This document shows positions 11,601 to 24,600 of a DNA stretch of 64,000 nt, in pieces; the stretch's first letter is position 1; each line of letters opens with the position of its first letter. The position numbers and the translations under genes were made by a program. Source of the stretch: Periplaneta americana (Eukaryota > Arthropoda > Insecta > Blattodea > Blattidae); contig NC_091120.1 in assembly GCF_040183065.1 (NCBI RefSeq), forward strand, positions 186,799,627 to 186,863,626, written 5' to 3'. Below the pieces are notes generated by a model. The model worked only from the letters and a program-made list of their open reading frames with translations. It did not search any database and was not told the origin of the DNA.

Positions 11601-14600
11601 CATACAATTCATCAGTTATGCTAAACAAAAAATACAATACATAGTAAACAGATTAAGTCAATATAAAAACATATTTTAGTTGAGCTATATAAAATTGTAC
11701 ATGTCATTTAAGTAGAATAATTCAATTCACAAGCATAAACAATTCATCAATTGTGTAGAAGGTATGAGTATGTAGAAATTTGGTTAATTCTTTTCTGAAC
11801 TTTTTCTCGTTGTTCTTCAAATCTTTAAGATAATTAGGCAGTGCATTGAAGACTGTTATACATGAATAGCGAACTCCTTTTTTAAAACAGCTTAGACTAA
11901 CAGAGGGTAGATAAAGATCTGATTTATGTCTTGTATTAAAATGATGAATGTCTTGATTAGTACTGAATTTATCTTGGTCTTAATATACAGCATCATTAGG
12001 GAAAGAATGTATTCACAAGGTAAAGTCAAGATTTCTAAGTTTCGGAAAATATTTTTACATGAGGTCCTTTTATGCACACCGGCCATTATTCTTATAGCTT
12101 TCTTTTGTAAAACAAAAACGTGTTTAGCTTCAGACGAGTTACCCCAGAATATTAATCCATATTTCATTACAGAGTGAAAATATGCAAAGTATGACATTTT
12201 AAGTAAGTTTATATCACCAATAGGAGATAAGGATCTTAATGCATAACAGGCAGAGCTCAATTTACGAGTAATACATTCTATATGCGTTTTCCAGTTCAAG
12301 TGATTATCCAATTCTAAACCAAGAAACTTTGTGCTTATAGATTCTTTGAGATGAGTTCCATTTAATCGAATACTGTAATAAACCTGAGCACTATTGTGTG
12401 TACTAAATTTGACTGCACTGGTTTTATCAACATTGAGTGCTAGTTTATTTGCATGGAACCATTCATTCATTAGATTCAGCACTGTATTAGAAATGTTTAT
12501 AAAATGATCGTATTGTTTGCTTGAAATAATTACACTTGTATCATCTGCAAATAAAATTACATGGGATGAATTGTTTATGGTCAAGGCTAAATCATTAATA
12601 TAAACTAGAAACAACAATGTACCTAAAATTGACCCCTGTGGAACACCATGTTTAATATTTCTAAATTCTGAATAAGTAACTTTATGACTATTTGGTACAT
12701 TTATTTCTACTTTTTGTTTTCTATTTGATAAGTACGATGTAAACCAACCCAACATCTCATCTTTAATACCATAAAACTTCAATTTTTTTACTAATATACT
12801 ATGGTCTACACAATCAAATGCTTTAGCCAAGTCACAAAAAATCCCACCTACATGTAGTTTCGAATTTAATGAATTCAGTATTTCATCCACCAAACTAAAA
12901 GCAGCATTCTCTGTCGATTTTTGTTTTCTAAATCCAAACTGTTCTAAAACTAATCTATTGTTGGACTCCAGGTAATGATATAATCTATTATACATAACTT
13001 TCTCAAACACTTTTGAAAATGTTGTTAATAATGTATGTATGTATTTATTTACACTGCAAGTGGGCAAGCACCTGGTGGCAGTGGTATATACAATATTAAC
13101 AATACACAATAAAATGATAACCAATACACAATAAAATTTACAATACACAATACAATTTTACAACACATATACAATTTTACACACAATACAATAATAATAC
13201 ACAATACAATTTAACACAATAATAATAAAACATAAAATAAAATACCTAATTTTACAATACAACCTACATAATTATCTATAGGTCCTACATAAGTTTCAAT
13301 AGTCTTTCACTTTACTCTCATCTCATTCCCTGTAGTGGCACTATGACGCATTTCACTGACACTTTAGCACACATTTCACTGACACTCTGTAACTCATTTC
13401 ACTGACACTATAGAACACATTTCATTGACGCTATAAATTATCACTGATCGGAACTGTTCACTGCACTGTAAAACCATAACTTCACTGACTCACCTCGCTT
13501 CACTGATACAACAGTTCAAATAAGTCAAATAATTACATCCTTATGCATACTTATAAACAGAACTACATTTAAACTAAACATTTCTAGTCTAAGGCCCTCT
13601 TACACGCTAGTTTTAAATAATTTACAATTCAAACCAAGGAAGTAAACTCGTCAGCCTAGATAAATACATGTCACCTTAAAAAAAATTAAATGTTGAATGT
13701 CACCTTAATTTTAATTTTCACTCTACTGTATATACAACTTTTTAAATTATTCTTGAATCTCCTTATAATGATATGGGTCTATAATTAGCAATAGTACATT
13801 TATCTCCCTTTTTGTATATTGGTTTTACTATGGAATATTTGAGTCTTTCTGGAAAAATACCACATTGCATTGACAAATTGCATAGATAGCTTAACGGAGG
13901 GGATAATATTTCAGAACAAGCTTTCAGAACTTTACTTGGAATTTCATTATATCCAGAGGAATATTTTGTTTTTAGTTGTTTTATCACATGCATGATTTCT
14001 GCTGCGGTAGTGGGAATAAATTTGAGACCTAAAAACTCAGTGTAATTGTAATATTCCGAGACTTTCAAAATACGATCCTTTGATGTGTGTGGATTAAAGA
14101 AAAAAAGGAAGAAATAGTCTTACGGGCAAAAGAAAAACGTAAGTCATAAAATATAAGGAAAAAACGCAAGACCTGGCAACACTAAAAAAATTTAAAGGGC
14201 TAGTTACTTTCTCTCACTTAACTTAATTTGTCTGTTTATGATAATATCGTTTGCACATATCTACACAAAAGTAAAACAGATACTAAAACTTACAGTTTAG
14301 TAATACCTATTAAATACTGTAATACCAGGTGTAAAAAAAATTACGCCCGATTTCTTTCATGCAAGCTTACTCCATATAAGAGGATTAGTATTATCAATAT
14401 CATTATTATTTTTTGAAGCTGTTGTTAAGTGTGAGTAGAATTTCTGTGGCATAGTTAAGGTAATTATGGTCTTGAAACAAATAAATCAATTAATAATACT
14501 TACTTACTTACGGCTTATAGAGAAAACCCAGAGGTTCATTGCCGCCCTTACATAACAAGGCAACATTAATCCAGTCCCTACCATCATATCCCAACTCCCT

Positions 14601-15456
14601 TAAATCCATTTTTATATTATCCTCCTATCTACGTCTCCGCCCCCCCCCAAAAGTATTTTTTCCTCCTGCCTCCCAAGTAACACTCTATATGCATTTCTGG
14701 ATTCGCCCATATGTGCTACATGCCCATCTCAAATGTCTGGAGTTAATATTCCTAATTATATCAAGTGAAGAATACAACGTGTACAATTCTTTGTTGTGTA
14801 ACTTTCTCTATTTTCCTGTAACTTCATCCCTCATAGTCCCAAATATTTTCTAAGCACCTTATTCTCGAACACATTTAGCCTCTGTTCCCCTGTCAATGTG
14901 ATAGTCCAAGTTTCATAACCATACAGAACAACTGGTAATATAATATTTATATCAATTCTAGCTTTCATCTTTTCTTAGAGCAGATTGGATGACAAAAGCT
15001 TCTCAACCGAATAATAACAGGCATTTCCCATATTTATTTTGTGTTTAATTTCCTCCAGAGTGTCATTTATATTTGTTACTGTTGCTTCAAGATATTTGAA
15101 TTTTTCCGCCTCTTCAAAGGATAAATTTCCAGTTTTTATACTTCCATTTCGTACAGTATTCTGGTTATGAGACATAATCATATAGGTACCGGTATACTTT
15201 GTCTTTTCGGGATTTACTTCCAAACCTATCTCTTTACTTGCTTCAAGTAAAATTCCTGTGTTTTCCCTAATACTTTCTGAATTTCCTCCTAACATATTCA
15301 CTCATCTGCATAGACAAGTAGCTGATGTAATCCATTCAATTCCAAACTCTCTCTGTTATCCTGGACTTCCCTAATGGTATTCTAGAGTGAAGTTAAAAGG
15401 TAAAGGTGGTACCGGTAGTGCATCTCCTTGCTTTAGCTTGCTCCTTGCTTGAATCA

Positions 15457-15514
<58 letters not shown>

Positions 15515-18500
15515 TAATTTCAGGCGTTACACTGCTCCTATTGGAGCACAAGCTGAAGAATACAAAATGGACCACACAAGAAGAGGAAGAGCAATTATAT
15601 TCAACCATGAGAAGTTCCACGAAGCATTGATGCTTGAAGAAAGACCAGGAACACACACAGACAAAATCCTTCTGAAACAACGTTTAGAGAGACTAAACTT
15701 TGAAGTGGAAACACTTGATGATCAGCCACTGTCTGATATCATGAAACGCTTGACTGATGGTAACTTTTCTCCTATATTAATATAGTACAATATTATTATA
15801 TTTTTAATAGTTTGCAATGGTAGCAGTTATTAATACAAAACAGTTTATCAGCTTCAGCCACAGCTGCATGTTTTGGTTCTTATACGGTAAGTACTCAGTT
15901 TCCTGAATATAAGTACATGTTCTGATATATCTTGCAGAGAAGAAAGGTTATAACTACGGACCGGATTTTTAGGTTTTAGAAAGATCATTTTAGGTTTTTG
16001 GAATATGTGAATTAGGTTTTTTTAGATTTTATGTCTAACCTGTGAAAAGGGTCGCAAAAACTGCCAGATAGTTAAAAATGTATATTTATAGTTATTCTTA
16101 AAAAATATATATATATTTATTAAGCCAACATGGACACGAAACTGACCTTTCCAAGAACAAAACTATTTATCAAAATTTATAAGATTCGAAATTTTTGTTC
16201 TTTCTCCTTTAACATTATTTCTAAAAGGTAAACGTATCCCCGTAACATGCCATGAAGGCACTTGGGGGGGGCATGGAGGTAGAGCCCCATGCTATTCCAT
16301 GACCTCGGCACTACTCCTGGGAAAGACCCGGTACTCAGTTTGAATAAATTATTTTAACAATTAACATTTTATCTAAGATAATTTGGACTGATATAACTAG
16401 AGTCGCCAATTCGGAAGGTGGTTGTCTGCTAGCATTTGCGATGAGAGAGACAGATAGAGCAAGGCAGCGTACAACATTGTCACATCGTACTTCACGCGCA
16501 CGTGCGATACAAATAGAGTAGGAGAGAATTTAAATTATCAAAAGACAATAATGACCTTAGCCATTGGTTACTGTAAGCATGACACCAAAAAAACCCTCTT
16601 TCCTTAACTAACAATATTTTTTTTGCAAATCAAGATTTCAGGTATAACTCCCTGTAAAGTTGATTTGAATAATTTCGAGGGAAAAAATTGTTCCGGAGCC
16701 GGGTATCGAACCCGGGACCTTTGGTTTAACGTACCAACGCTCTACCACTGAGCTACCCGGGAACTCTAACCGACACTGATCCAATTTTTCCCTCTATATC
16801 CACAGACCTCAAAGTGGGCTGACAACCGTCAAGCAACCAACTTCGAGTGCACACTAACTCCGTGTGACTTAAATTGTGGTTTTCTGTTAACGAACAGTGA
16901 CGTGTATTATGCAAATCAAGATTTCAGGTATAACTCCCTGTAAAGTTGATTTGAATAATTTCGAGGGAAAAATTGTGGTAGAGCGTTGGTACGTTAAACC
17001 AAAGGTCTCGGGTTCGATACCCGGCTCCGGAACAATTTTTCCCTCGAAATTATTCAAATCAACTTTACAGGGAGTTATACCTGAAATCTTGATTTGCATA
17101 ATACACGTCACTGTTCGTTAACAGAAAACCACAATTTAAGTCACACGGAGCTAGTGTGCACTCGAAGTTGGTTGCTTGACGGTTGTCAGCCCACTTTGAG
17201 GTCTGTGGATATAGAGGGAAAAATTGGATTGGTGTCGGTTAGAGTTCCCGGGTAGCTCAGTGGTAGAGCGTTGGTACGTTAAACCAAAGGTCCCGGGTTC
17301 GTTACCCGGCTCCGGAACAAGTTTTCCCTCGAAATTATTCAATATTTTTTTTGCACGGTTCTCAATCCCACATCACATGCTTCTGCAGTCATTTCTTGCA
17401 TGTTGGCAACGTTGCTCCCAGCATCAAGATGGCCGGCAGCGTTCTGCTCGTTAACGTTTTTAGAATAATTATACACCTTAAACACTATTTTCCGTGCCTG
17501 CTTGTGTAATACTTGTCTTTTTACAATCTCTTCTTCCATTTATTTACCTTACATACACACAGTAAATGTTAGTTTTACTTATTCAATGTATTGAAACACT
17601 CTCTCGTGAACAAACGAACTCGGGAAGTGCTTATTATAGACTGATTCTGATTGGTTCTACTGTACAAGCTTGTGACGTCACATACCAGAAATGCTACAGC
17701 GCATATAGAAGCTAACCGCCTTCTGAAATGCCGTCTAGTCTACAAAAGTTTAAATTTTCAATAGATAAAGGTACCGGTACAGTACAAACACAACTTTTGA
17801 ATTAAATTTGTTCATACTTGATCAAGAATTATTTTAAAAAGTAAAAAACAAACAAACAAACAAATAAACAAAACAACATTATTTACTGGTACTGTTCCTG
17901 GTTGCAATATATGACCAAATACTTTTCAAGATTCTCGACTGAGAAGTTTTTTCTCTTGTCTCTCAAAATACATTTGAAGGACGAAATGATTCTTTTGACA
18001 GCACATGATGTCATAAGTGCAAATTTCATCGCTGCCACTGCAGCAGGTACCCACGGTAACCGACAATTGAAGCTTTCCATCTGGAGAATGGAGCACACAT
18101 TTTTCATTTTTTCAAACCCTGGATTCCTCTGCAATACTTTCTTCAGTTTTAGTGTGACACCAATTGCTTCTTTCAGTTGTAGCGATGAAGATTCCAAGTA
18201 CCGGTACTCAATATATTTTGGAAGGTCAGTGAAATATGCCTTTAGGAAAGGAAGGGAGCAATAGATGTTGTCACTGCTAAGTAAGTTACAGATTTTGCCT
18301 TAAGGATTGAGGCAGTCTCCACGTCGAGAAAGTTCTTTCCTCTTTCTCTCTCAAAATGTATTGATATTTCTCTCAGAATAAAAAGGATCGATATATAACG
18401 CAGTAAATACAGGATAACACTTATCAACAATGATTTAGGTTTTTTCAGGTACTAAGGTCCAATTTAGTGTAGGTTTTCTTAGGTTCAACAGAATTCACAT

Positions 18501-18944
18501 ATAGGACTTCTACGATCATGATTCAGAAAAGTATTGAAGAAATTAGGAGTTCAGAAGCAAGGGAAAAAAAAATAGGTATAAACCTACAAATCCGGTCCCT
18601 AGTTATAACACACTTGTCAAATAAATTTTCCAAATTGGATAAGTTTCCGCTTTATATAAAATTACACAAGTCGTAAGAAATTTTATTAAAACTTAAAGTA
18701 TACTTATCTGTTGTATAAGATTATTATTTTGTACCTCTTTATGAGTGAGGCTGGAAACAATGGCTAATGTACGTAGGAAGTTACACATTGTACAGTGCTC
18801 TCATTTTACAGGGAAACTAGATTACAGCAGGACCCTGGTGCATATCGTTCTTGTTCTGGAGGGGAACATGTCCCATTACTACCAGCAAATAAAGACATTT
18901 AGCAACAACAGAATTGCAACTGCAGAAATAAAATAAGTCCACGA

Positions 18945-19021
<77 letters not shown>

Positions 19022-21146
19022 TAGCCGTACCCGTGCACTCCGCTGCACCCGTTAGAAATAAATAAAAAGTAATTACATAATTAAAATAGGACATTTGATC
19101 CAGGGAACATTCGTGTTTGATAGAAGGATAAATCGTTTAATATGTTACTTAATTTAAATTGTATTTAAAATATTAAAATGCGATCATTTTGATCCAGAGA
19201 CCACTCATTTGGTGCAATGACAATTCCTTTAACATGTTTCTTAATTGTCATTACCAATTATTTTTGGAAAAGCGAAAATTAACAGAAAAATTTTGGCTAC
19301 AGATTTATTATTATGTTTATATTATATTATATTATATTATATTATATTATATTATATTATATTATATTATATTATATTATATTATGTGAAAAGTGCGTTG
19401 ATAACGGATGTACTCGAATTAGAAAGTTTTTAATTTGTTGTGGGAGCTCTTGAATCTCAGGAGGAACAGCTTTTACAACAGCGCAACATAATCTGCTTGG
19501 CTCATTACCCAATTTTTTTGCATTGCATTTATTGCATATATATTTTATGTATTTTAACACGATTCAATTGAGCATAGTTAAAATTTGAATTATATAATAA
19601 TGGATTTCTAAGCTAACGTACTATTACTGCATACTAAATCAATACACTCTCGTTGTTCGTTAATTCTCTGAGATAAAAATGAATATGTTCATGAACATTA
19701 TTTTCAGAAATACAGGAAATGAATATACAGAATAACCTATCAAGTTTTCTGTGCATAAGAAGCTATTTTAATCTTACCTGTCCTCAATTCACTCACAAGT
19801 TACTGTAATAACATTATAGAATTATGTCCATCCAGAGAAACTACATTTTCCAATGATGAAATTATAATTAATTATACAAATCGGTTAATTTAGCTTCTGA
19901 TATTACTTCATACAAACACAAAAACATTGTCTGTAGGCTATGTTTTATAGCTTTCGATTGTTGGGTCCAAGGCTCCTTATAGACGAAGTCATTTGTTTTT
20001 TATTTCAATACACCGCCTTAGATGGCAGTTATTTTAATTTTAAAACTCATTTATCTCATTAAATATCAGTCCTATCAAACTTTTTCAAGGAATAAAACTT
20101 ATCGGAAATGATTTTTAAAGAAATGTTTGTTATGTAACATTTTTCACAAAAATGAATAATAAGCGAGATATTTCGATTTATTTAATTCAGGCCCCCTTAT
20201 AACCCCCCTTTTAAATAATGTATTTTGAATGCCATATAGCCTAAAATCTAAGTTACAACGAACTTAATTTATATTCCAATTTTCATCTAAATCGGTTCAG
20301 CCATTATTGCATGAAAAGGTAACAAACATCCAGACAGACAGACATACAAACAAAAATGTCAAAAAAGCGATTTTCGGTTTCAGGGTGGTTAATTATATAT
20401 GTTAGGACCAATTATTTTCGGAAAATCGAAAATTACCAGAAAAATTTCGGCTACAGATTTATTATTAGTATAGATTGTTGTTGTTGTTAATGTTGTTATT
20501 TAAAATATGTGTACACCAGTACAGGTTTATTACTCACAATTGATTTCAGATACTGTTGAAAATAACCTCCATCCGCAATAATACATACCCCAAATCCGCA
20601 CAAACCTTTGTTTATATGGCAGAAATTTCAGCAGTCTGGTCACTTTGTGGGTCATCCCATGGATATGTTCGTTTCCTGCACTTTTTTTTTTCGTTGTTGG
20701 TAACTCTATAGCATCTATTAGATGCTTTATGGTTGTGCTAACAGATGGAGTTACTTGTCAACAATGTGACGCTGAAACATGTGTACAGGTTAACGCCCAG
20801 CGACAGTCCTGATGTATTTTATATTTTGATGATTGGTTAATTAATATTAACCCGGCACACTTACAATCACACTCACATTCATACAAATTTCCGGACTCTA
20901 GACACCCAGAGAATTCCTCTTCTTCAAGAAAAATTCACCGAGCCCGGGAATCGAACCCGGGACCTCCTGATCTGGAAGCCAGCATGCTGACCAACAGACC
21001 ACGGAGGCAGTCTCGTTTCCTGCACTTGACGATTAAGTGATTTTCTTGGACTTTCTTCTAACCATGCCCAAACTGCTTTCCATGCTACGGTCAGGAAAGC
21101 AGGAAGTCATACAGTGGTGAAATAATGCGAAGTTTCCTCATAACAC

Positions 21147-21203
<57 letters not shown>

Positions 21204-21526
21204 GTGTAGTATATCTTTGAGTTTTTAACTCACTGATCTATTTTTATAATTATTTGTCCATTTTATTTCTTGCATTTGGTCAATTGATTAATGTAGACTA
21301 TTCCATTATTTCAATTATCTCATTGTACTAAATTTATAATTTTATAATTATTATTTGATCAAAGATTGATGTAGACTATTATATTGTTTGTATTTCATCT
21401 CATTGCCATTTTCTATCATTCATTCTCATCATCATTTGTTGTTTTGTTCGGTTTTGTATCGTGCTAAACTGTAATTGGCCTTGTGCTGTTGTTTTTGCAC
21501 GTTAATATTCTAAATAAATAAATAAA

Positions 21527-21563
<37 letters not shown>

Positions 21564-21597
21564 GTTGTTATTATTATTATTATTATTATTGTTGTTG

Positions 21598-21641
<44 letters not shown>

Positions 21642-24600
21642 TAAAACTTGCGATCTTTGGTCTTCAATCATCACAGTACTTGAGACACATGGAGACTCCA
21701 TTTCTAGCTCTCGTAACCTGAACACAGAGTATGCTAAGGATGAAACGAACACACATGCTTCTTCCTCAAACCTTTTACTGCAACTGACGTAATTTTCATT
21801 GGTTTTGCTTCATCCCCTTCACAGTTCTACCAACCTGTGCATTTTTTATGAAATTACCCTCGGGTACCTTTTGAAAACATAGATCTATCTTGTTTCTTTT
21901 TTTTTATGTAGGTTATTTTACGACGCTGTATCAACATCTCAGGTTATTTAGCGTCTGAATGATATGAAGGTGATAATGACGGTGAAATGAGTCCGGGGTC
22001 CAGCACGAAAGTTACCTAGCATTTGCTCATATTGGGTTGAGGGAAAACCCCGGAAAAATCCTCAACCAGGTAACTTGCCCCGACCGGGAATCGAACCCGG
22101 GCCACCTGGTTTCGCGGCCAGACGTGCTAGCCGTTATTCCACAGGTGTGAACCCTCTATCTTGTTTCCTCGGACTCCTTTCAAATTACTCGTGGATCACA
22201 GGTTGGCAACTGCTGACCTATGCCATTTTCTTCTTGTCTTCCAGTAGAGGCTTGCAAAGTCCTTCTTCATCTGTTTTGCAGGATCCAGGAGTCTGCAGAT
22301 CAGAAGATGGTCTTAATTCATAATGGCATTGTCTTCGCAGATGGTGCACAGAATTAGGTGACGAAAGTCCCAATCTATAGAGGTGTTCATTGAAGAAGTA
22401 ATGTCCTGTTTCGAGGCATAATAATGCTACAGCTGCCTTTTTAGAAAGTTATATAAATTAAAATTTAGCCTATAGGCTGTGATTGTACCAATGGACGTGG
22501 AGATTTATCAGTTTCATCTGCTTTGTCCTATGTACACTGATATGCTTAATATCTTTTCATAACATTTTATACAAGTATTGTTTTTGTTTCTAGTTTCTCA
22601 AGAGAATCACACTGATGCGGATTGCTTGCTGATCATTGTTCTTACTCACGGACAAGGAAAAGATAAATTATTCGCTTACGACAATATGTATAAAGTTGAT
22701 ACGTTGTGGAACAACTTTATAGGTGAAAAATGTCCGACACTGGCCGGGAAACCAAAAATATTTATTGTGGGAGTAAGTGATAAATTTCTTTCTAACATGC
22801 TGTTTTAATTTTAAATGGCCTTTTGAGTTCTGCCACATTTTCTTTCCTTTCTTTAGCTTTATACTAACAAACTTTATAGTTCTTCTCTTCCTATGAAATT
22901 TTCATGTCCTTTTTTTAGTACCATATAAGATTTTTTTATAATATTTTGCCTTTTTTCACACGTATTGCAATTGTCCATGAAAACTTCTGTCCTGTTCAGC
23001 AAAAGAGTGCAATTCTGCTACTGTATTCTTCCTGTTCAATTTAGATGGTACTGGTATTCAATTAATATTGGTATCATAAAACTTTCAGTATAGGGCATCT
23101 GAATGAAAGGTACCATACTGAAAATAAAAAACAGACCTTTAGTAGTCTTCTCTTTGTTGTTCCAGAATTGTAACTTATGCTTTTCCATTTTGGAAGTTTG
23201 CGTCCATATTGGGTCCTACAACGTGCTGAAGAACTATAACAGATTTCTAACCCTGCTAGCCACAACACACATACATCCTTGTCCTGCAGTGTCGAAATTA
23301 TTTACTGAATTCGACCAAGGTCTTGATATGCGGTTGTGCAAAACTTTCAGAGATTCCCTTTACGTTGATATAAACCAAAGTCTACGTATAATAAAAAATA
23401 CTATCCTAGACATCATTTTTTTTATAATTTATTTCAGACATCCAGTATTTTTTTATCTCCATGAAATTATTTCGCCCATATATGCTACATGCTCTATCCA
23501 ACTCAAACGTTTGACATATGTATTATATGTCTTTCTCGTGTTAAATATTACTGTACCTGGTTAACATGTTGCAAAACAAAAGGCGCCAAGACCAGTAACA
23601 ACCAATTCTGAAGAAGGTCAATAACAGACTGAAACATGTTAACCAGGTACAGTAATATTTAACACGAGAAAGACATATAATAGGCCTACATATTCCGAAG
23701 TGATATAGTGTTAAAAGTTGGGTAATTAAGATGTATACAGACGTTTGCATTTAATGTTCCTATTTGTGTCAGGTGAAGAATACAATGCATTCAGTTCTGC
23801 ATTGTGTAACTTTCTGCATTTTCCTGTAACTTCATCCCTCTTAGCCCCGGTTATTCTCAATCACTCTTAACCTCTGTTCCTCTCTCAAAGTGAGAGTGCT
23901 TCACAACCATACAGAACCGGTAATATAACTGTTTTATAAATTCTAACTTTCAGTTTTTTTGAGAGCTGACTAGATGACAAAAGCTTTTCAACCGAATAAT
24001 AACAGGCATTTCCCATATTTATTCTGCGTTTAATTTCCTCCTGAGTGTCATTTATATTTATTACTGTTGCTCCAAGATATTTGAATTTTTCCACCTCTTC
24101 GAAGGATAAATCTCCAATTTTTATATTTTCATTTCGTACAATATTCTGGACACTCACTTACTGGCTTTTAAGGAACCCGGAGGTTCATTGCCGCCCTCAC
24201 ATAAGCCCGCCGTTGGTCCCTATCCTGAGCAAGATTAATCCAGTCTCTATCATCATATCCCACCTCCCTCAAATACATTTTAATATTATCTTCCCATCTA
24301 CGTCTCGGCCTCCCAAAGATCTTTTTCCCTCTGGCCTCCCAACTAACACTCTATATGCATTTCTGGATTCGCCCATACGTGCCACATGCCCTGCCCATCT
24401 CAAACGTCTGGATTTAATGTTCCTAATTATGTCAGGTGAAGGATACAATGCGTGCAGCTCTGTGTTGTGTAACGTTCTCCATTCTCCTGTAACTTCATCC
24501 CTCTTAGCCCCAAATATTTTCCTAAGAACCTTATTCTCAAAAACCCTCACTCTCTGTTCCTCTCTCAAAGTGAGAGTCCAAGTTTCGCAGCCATACAGAA

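Larger units (their letters stand above)
10498..14090 (-). mobile_element. CR1/jockey-like non-LTR retrotransposon, 5'-truncated, with two nested insertions
   Basis: On the minus strand, reverse transcriptase runs from about 14068 to 11892, followed by a long 3' region ending in an (AATG)n tail at 10498-10520. Fragment 13771-14068 ends in NYRPISL. Fragment 13027-11892 resumes at [10 protein letters not shown], then has GVPQGSILG and the catalytic FADD box. The two halves are split by a 731-bp insertion (13034-13764). The 3' region holds a tRNA-type SINE (about 10681-10985) and a diverged tandem repeat (about 11000-11760). No apurinic endonuclease domain is present. The element lies in caspase intron 1. 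Confidence 0.85.
16628..17339. mobile_element. Palindromic tRNA-SINE dimer with 16-bp target duplication
   Basis: Two arms of about 310 bp (16665-16975 and 17033-17342) are reverse complements, centred near 17004, around a 57-bp spacer. Each arm carries a tRNA-like head, and the spacer carries a third, truncated one. The whole unit is bounded by the direct repeat CAATATTTTTTTTGCA (16612-16627 and 17340-17355), so it inserted as one piece into the hAT element. Confidence 0.8.
15955..18601. mobile_element. hAT element, 2647 bp, in caspase intron 2
   Basis: Flanked by the 8-bp duplication GTTATAAC (15947-15954 and 18602-18609). The termini are inverted: TACGGACCGGATTTTTAGGT at the left and acctacaaatccggtcccta at the right. 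The TAGGG-type start and 8-bp duplication are hAT features. The interior holds transposase remnants on the minus strand (17883-18430) and a nested SINE palindrome (16628-17339). The element appears inactive because the transposase is fragmentary. Confidence 0.85.

Noticed and set aside
16887..17121. Two near-identical 74-codon frames on opposite strands
   Set aside because: They are the two arms of the SINE palindrome, not genes.
16687..17318. tRNA genes (anticodon GTT-like) and the two GTA-like cloverleaves at 39819 and 40199
   Set aside because: They sit in SINE copies with target duplications or shared flanks and lack U33, so they are treated as SINE heads.
23103..23564. 153-codon + strand frame in caspase intron 3
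   Set aside because: No recognisable domain. It crosses into an inverted repeat and lies within an intron of a well-supported gene.
23592..23655. Hammerhead motif in the 50-bp inverted repeat (CTGAAGA ... GAAAC ATG TT)
   Set aside because: The core boxes fit, but stem I can form only about two pairs and stem II needs a bulge, so the fold is not supported.
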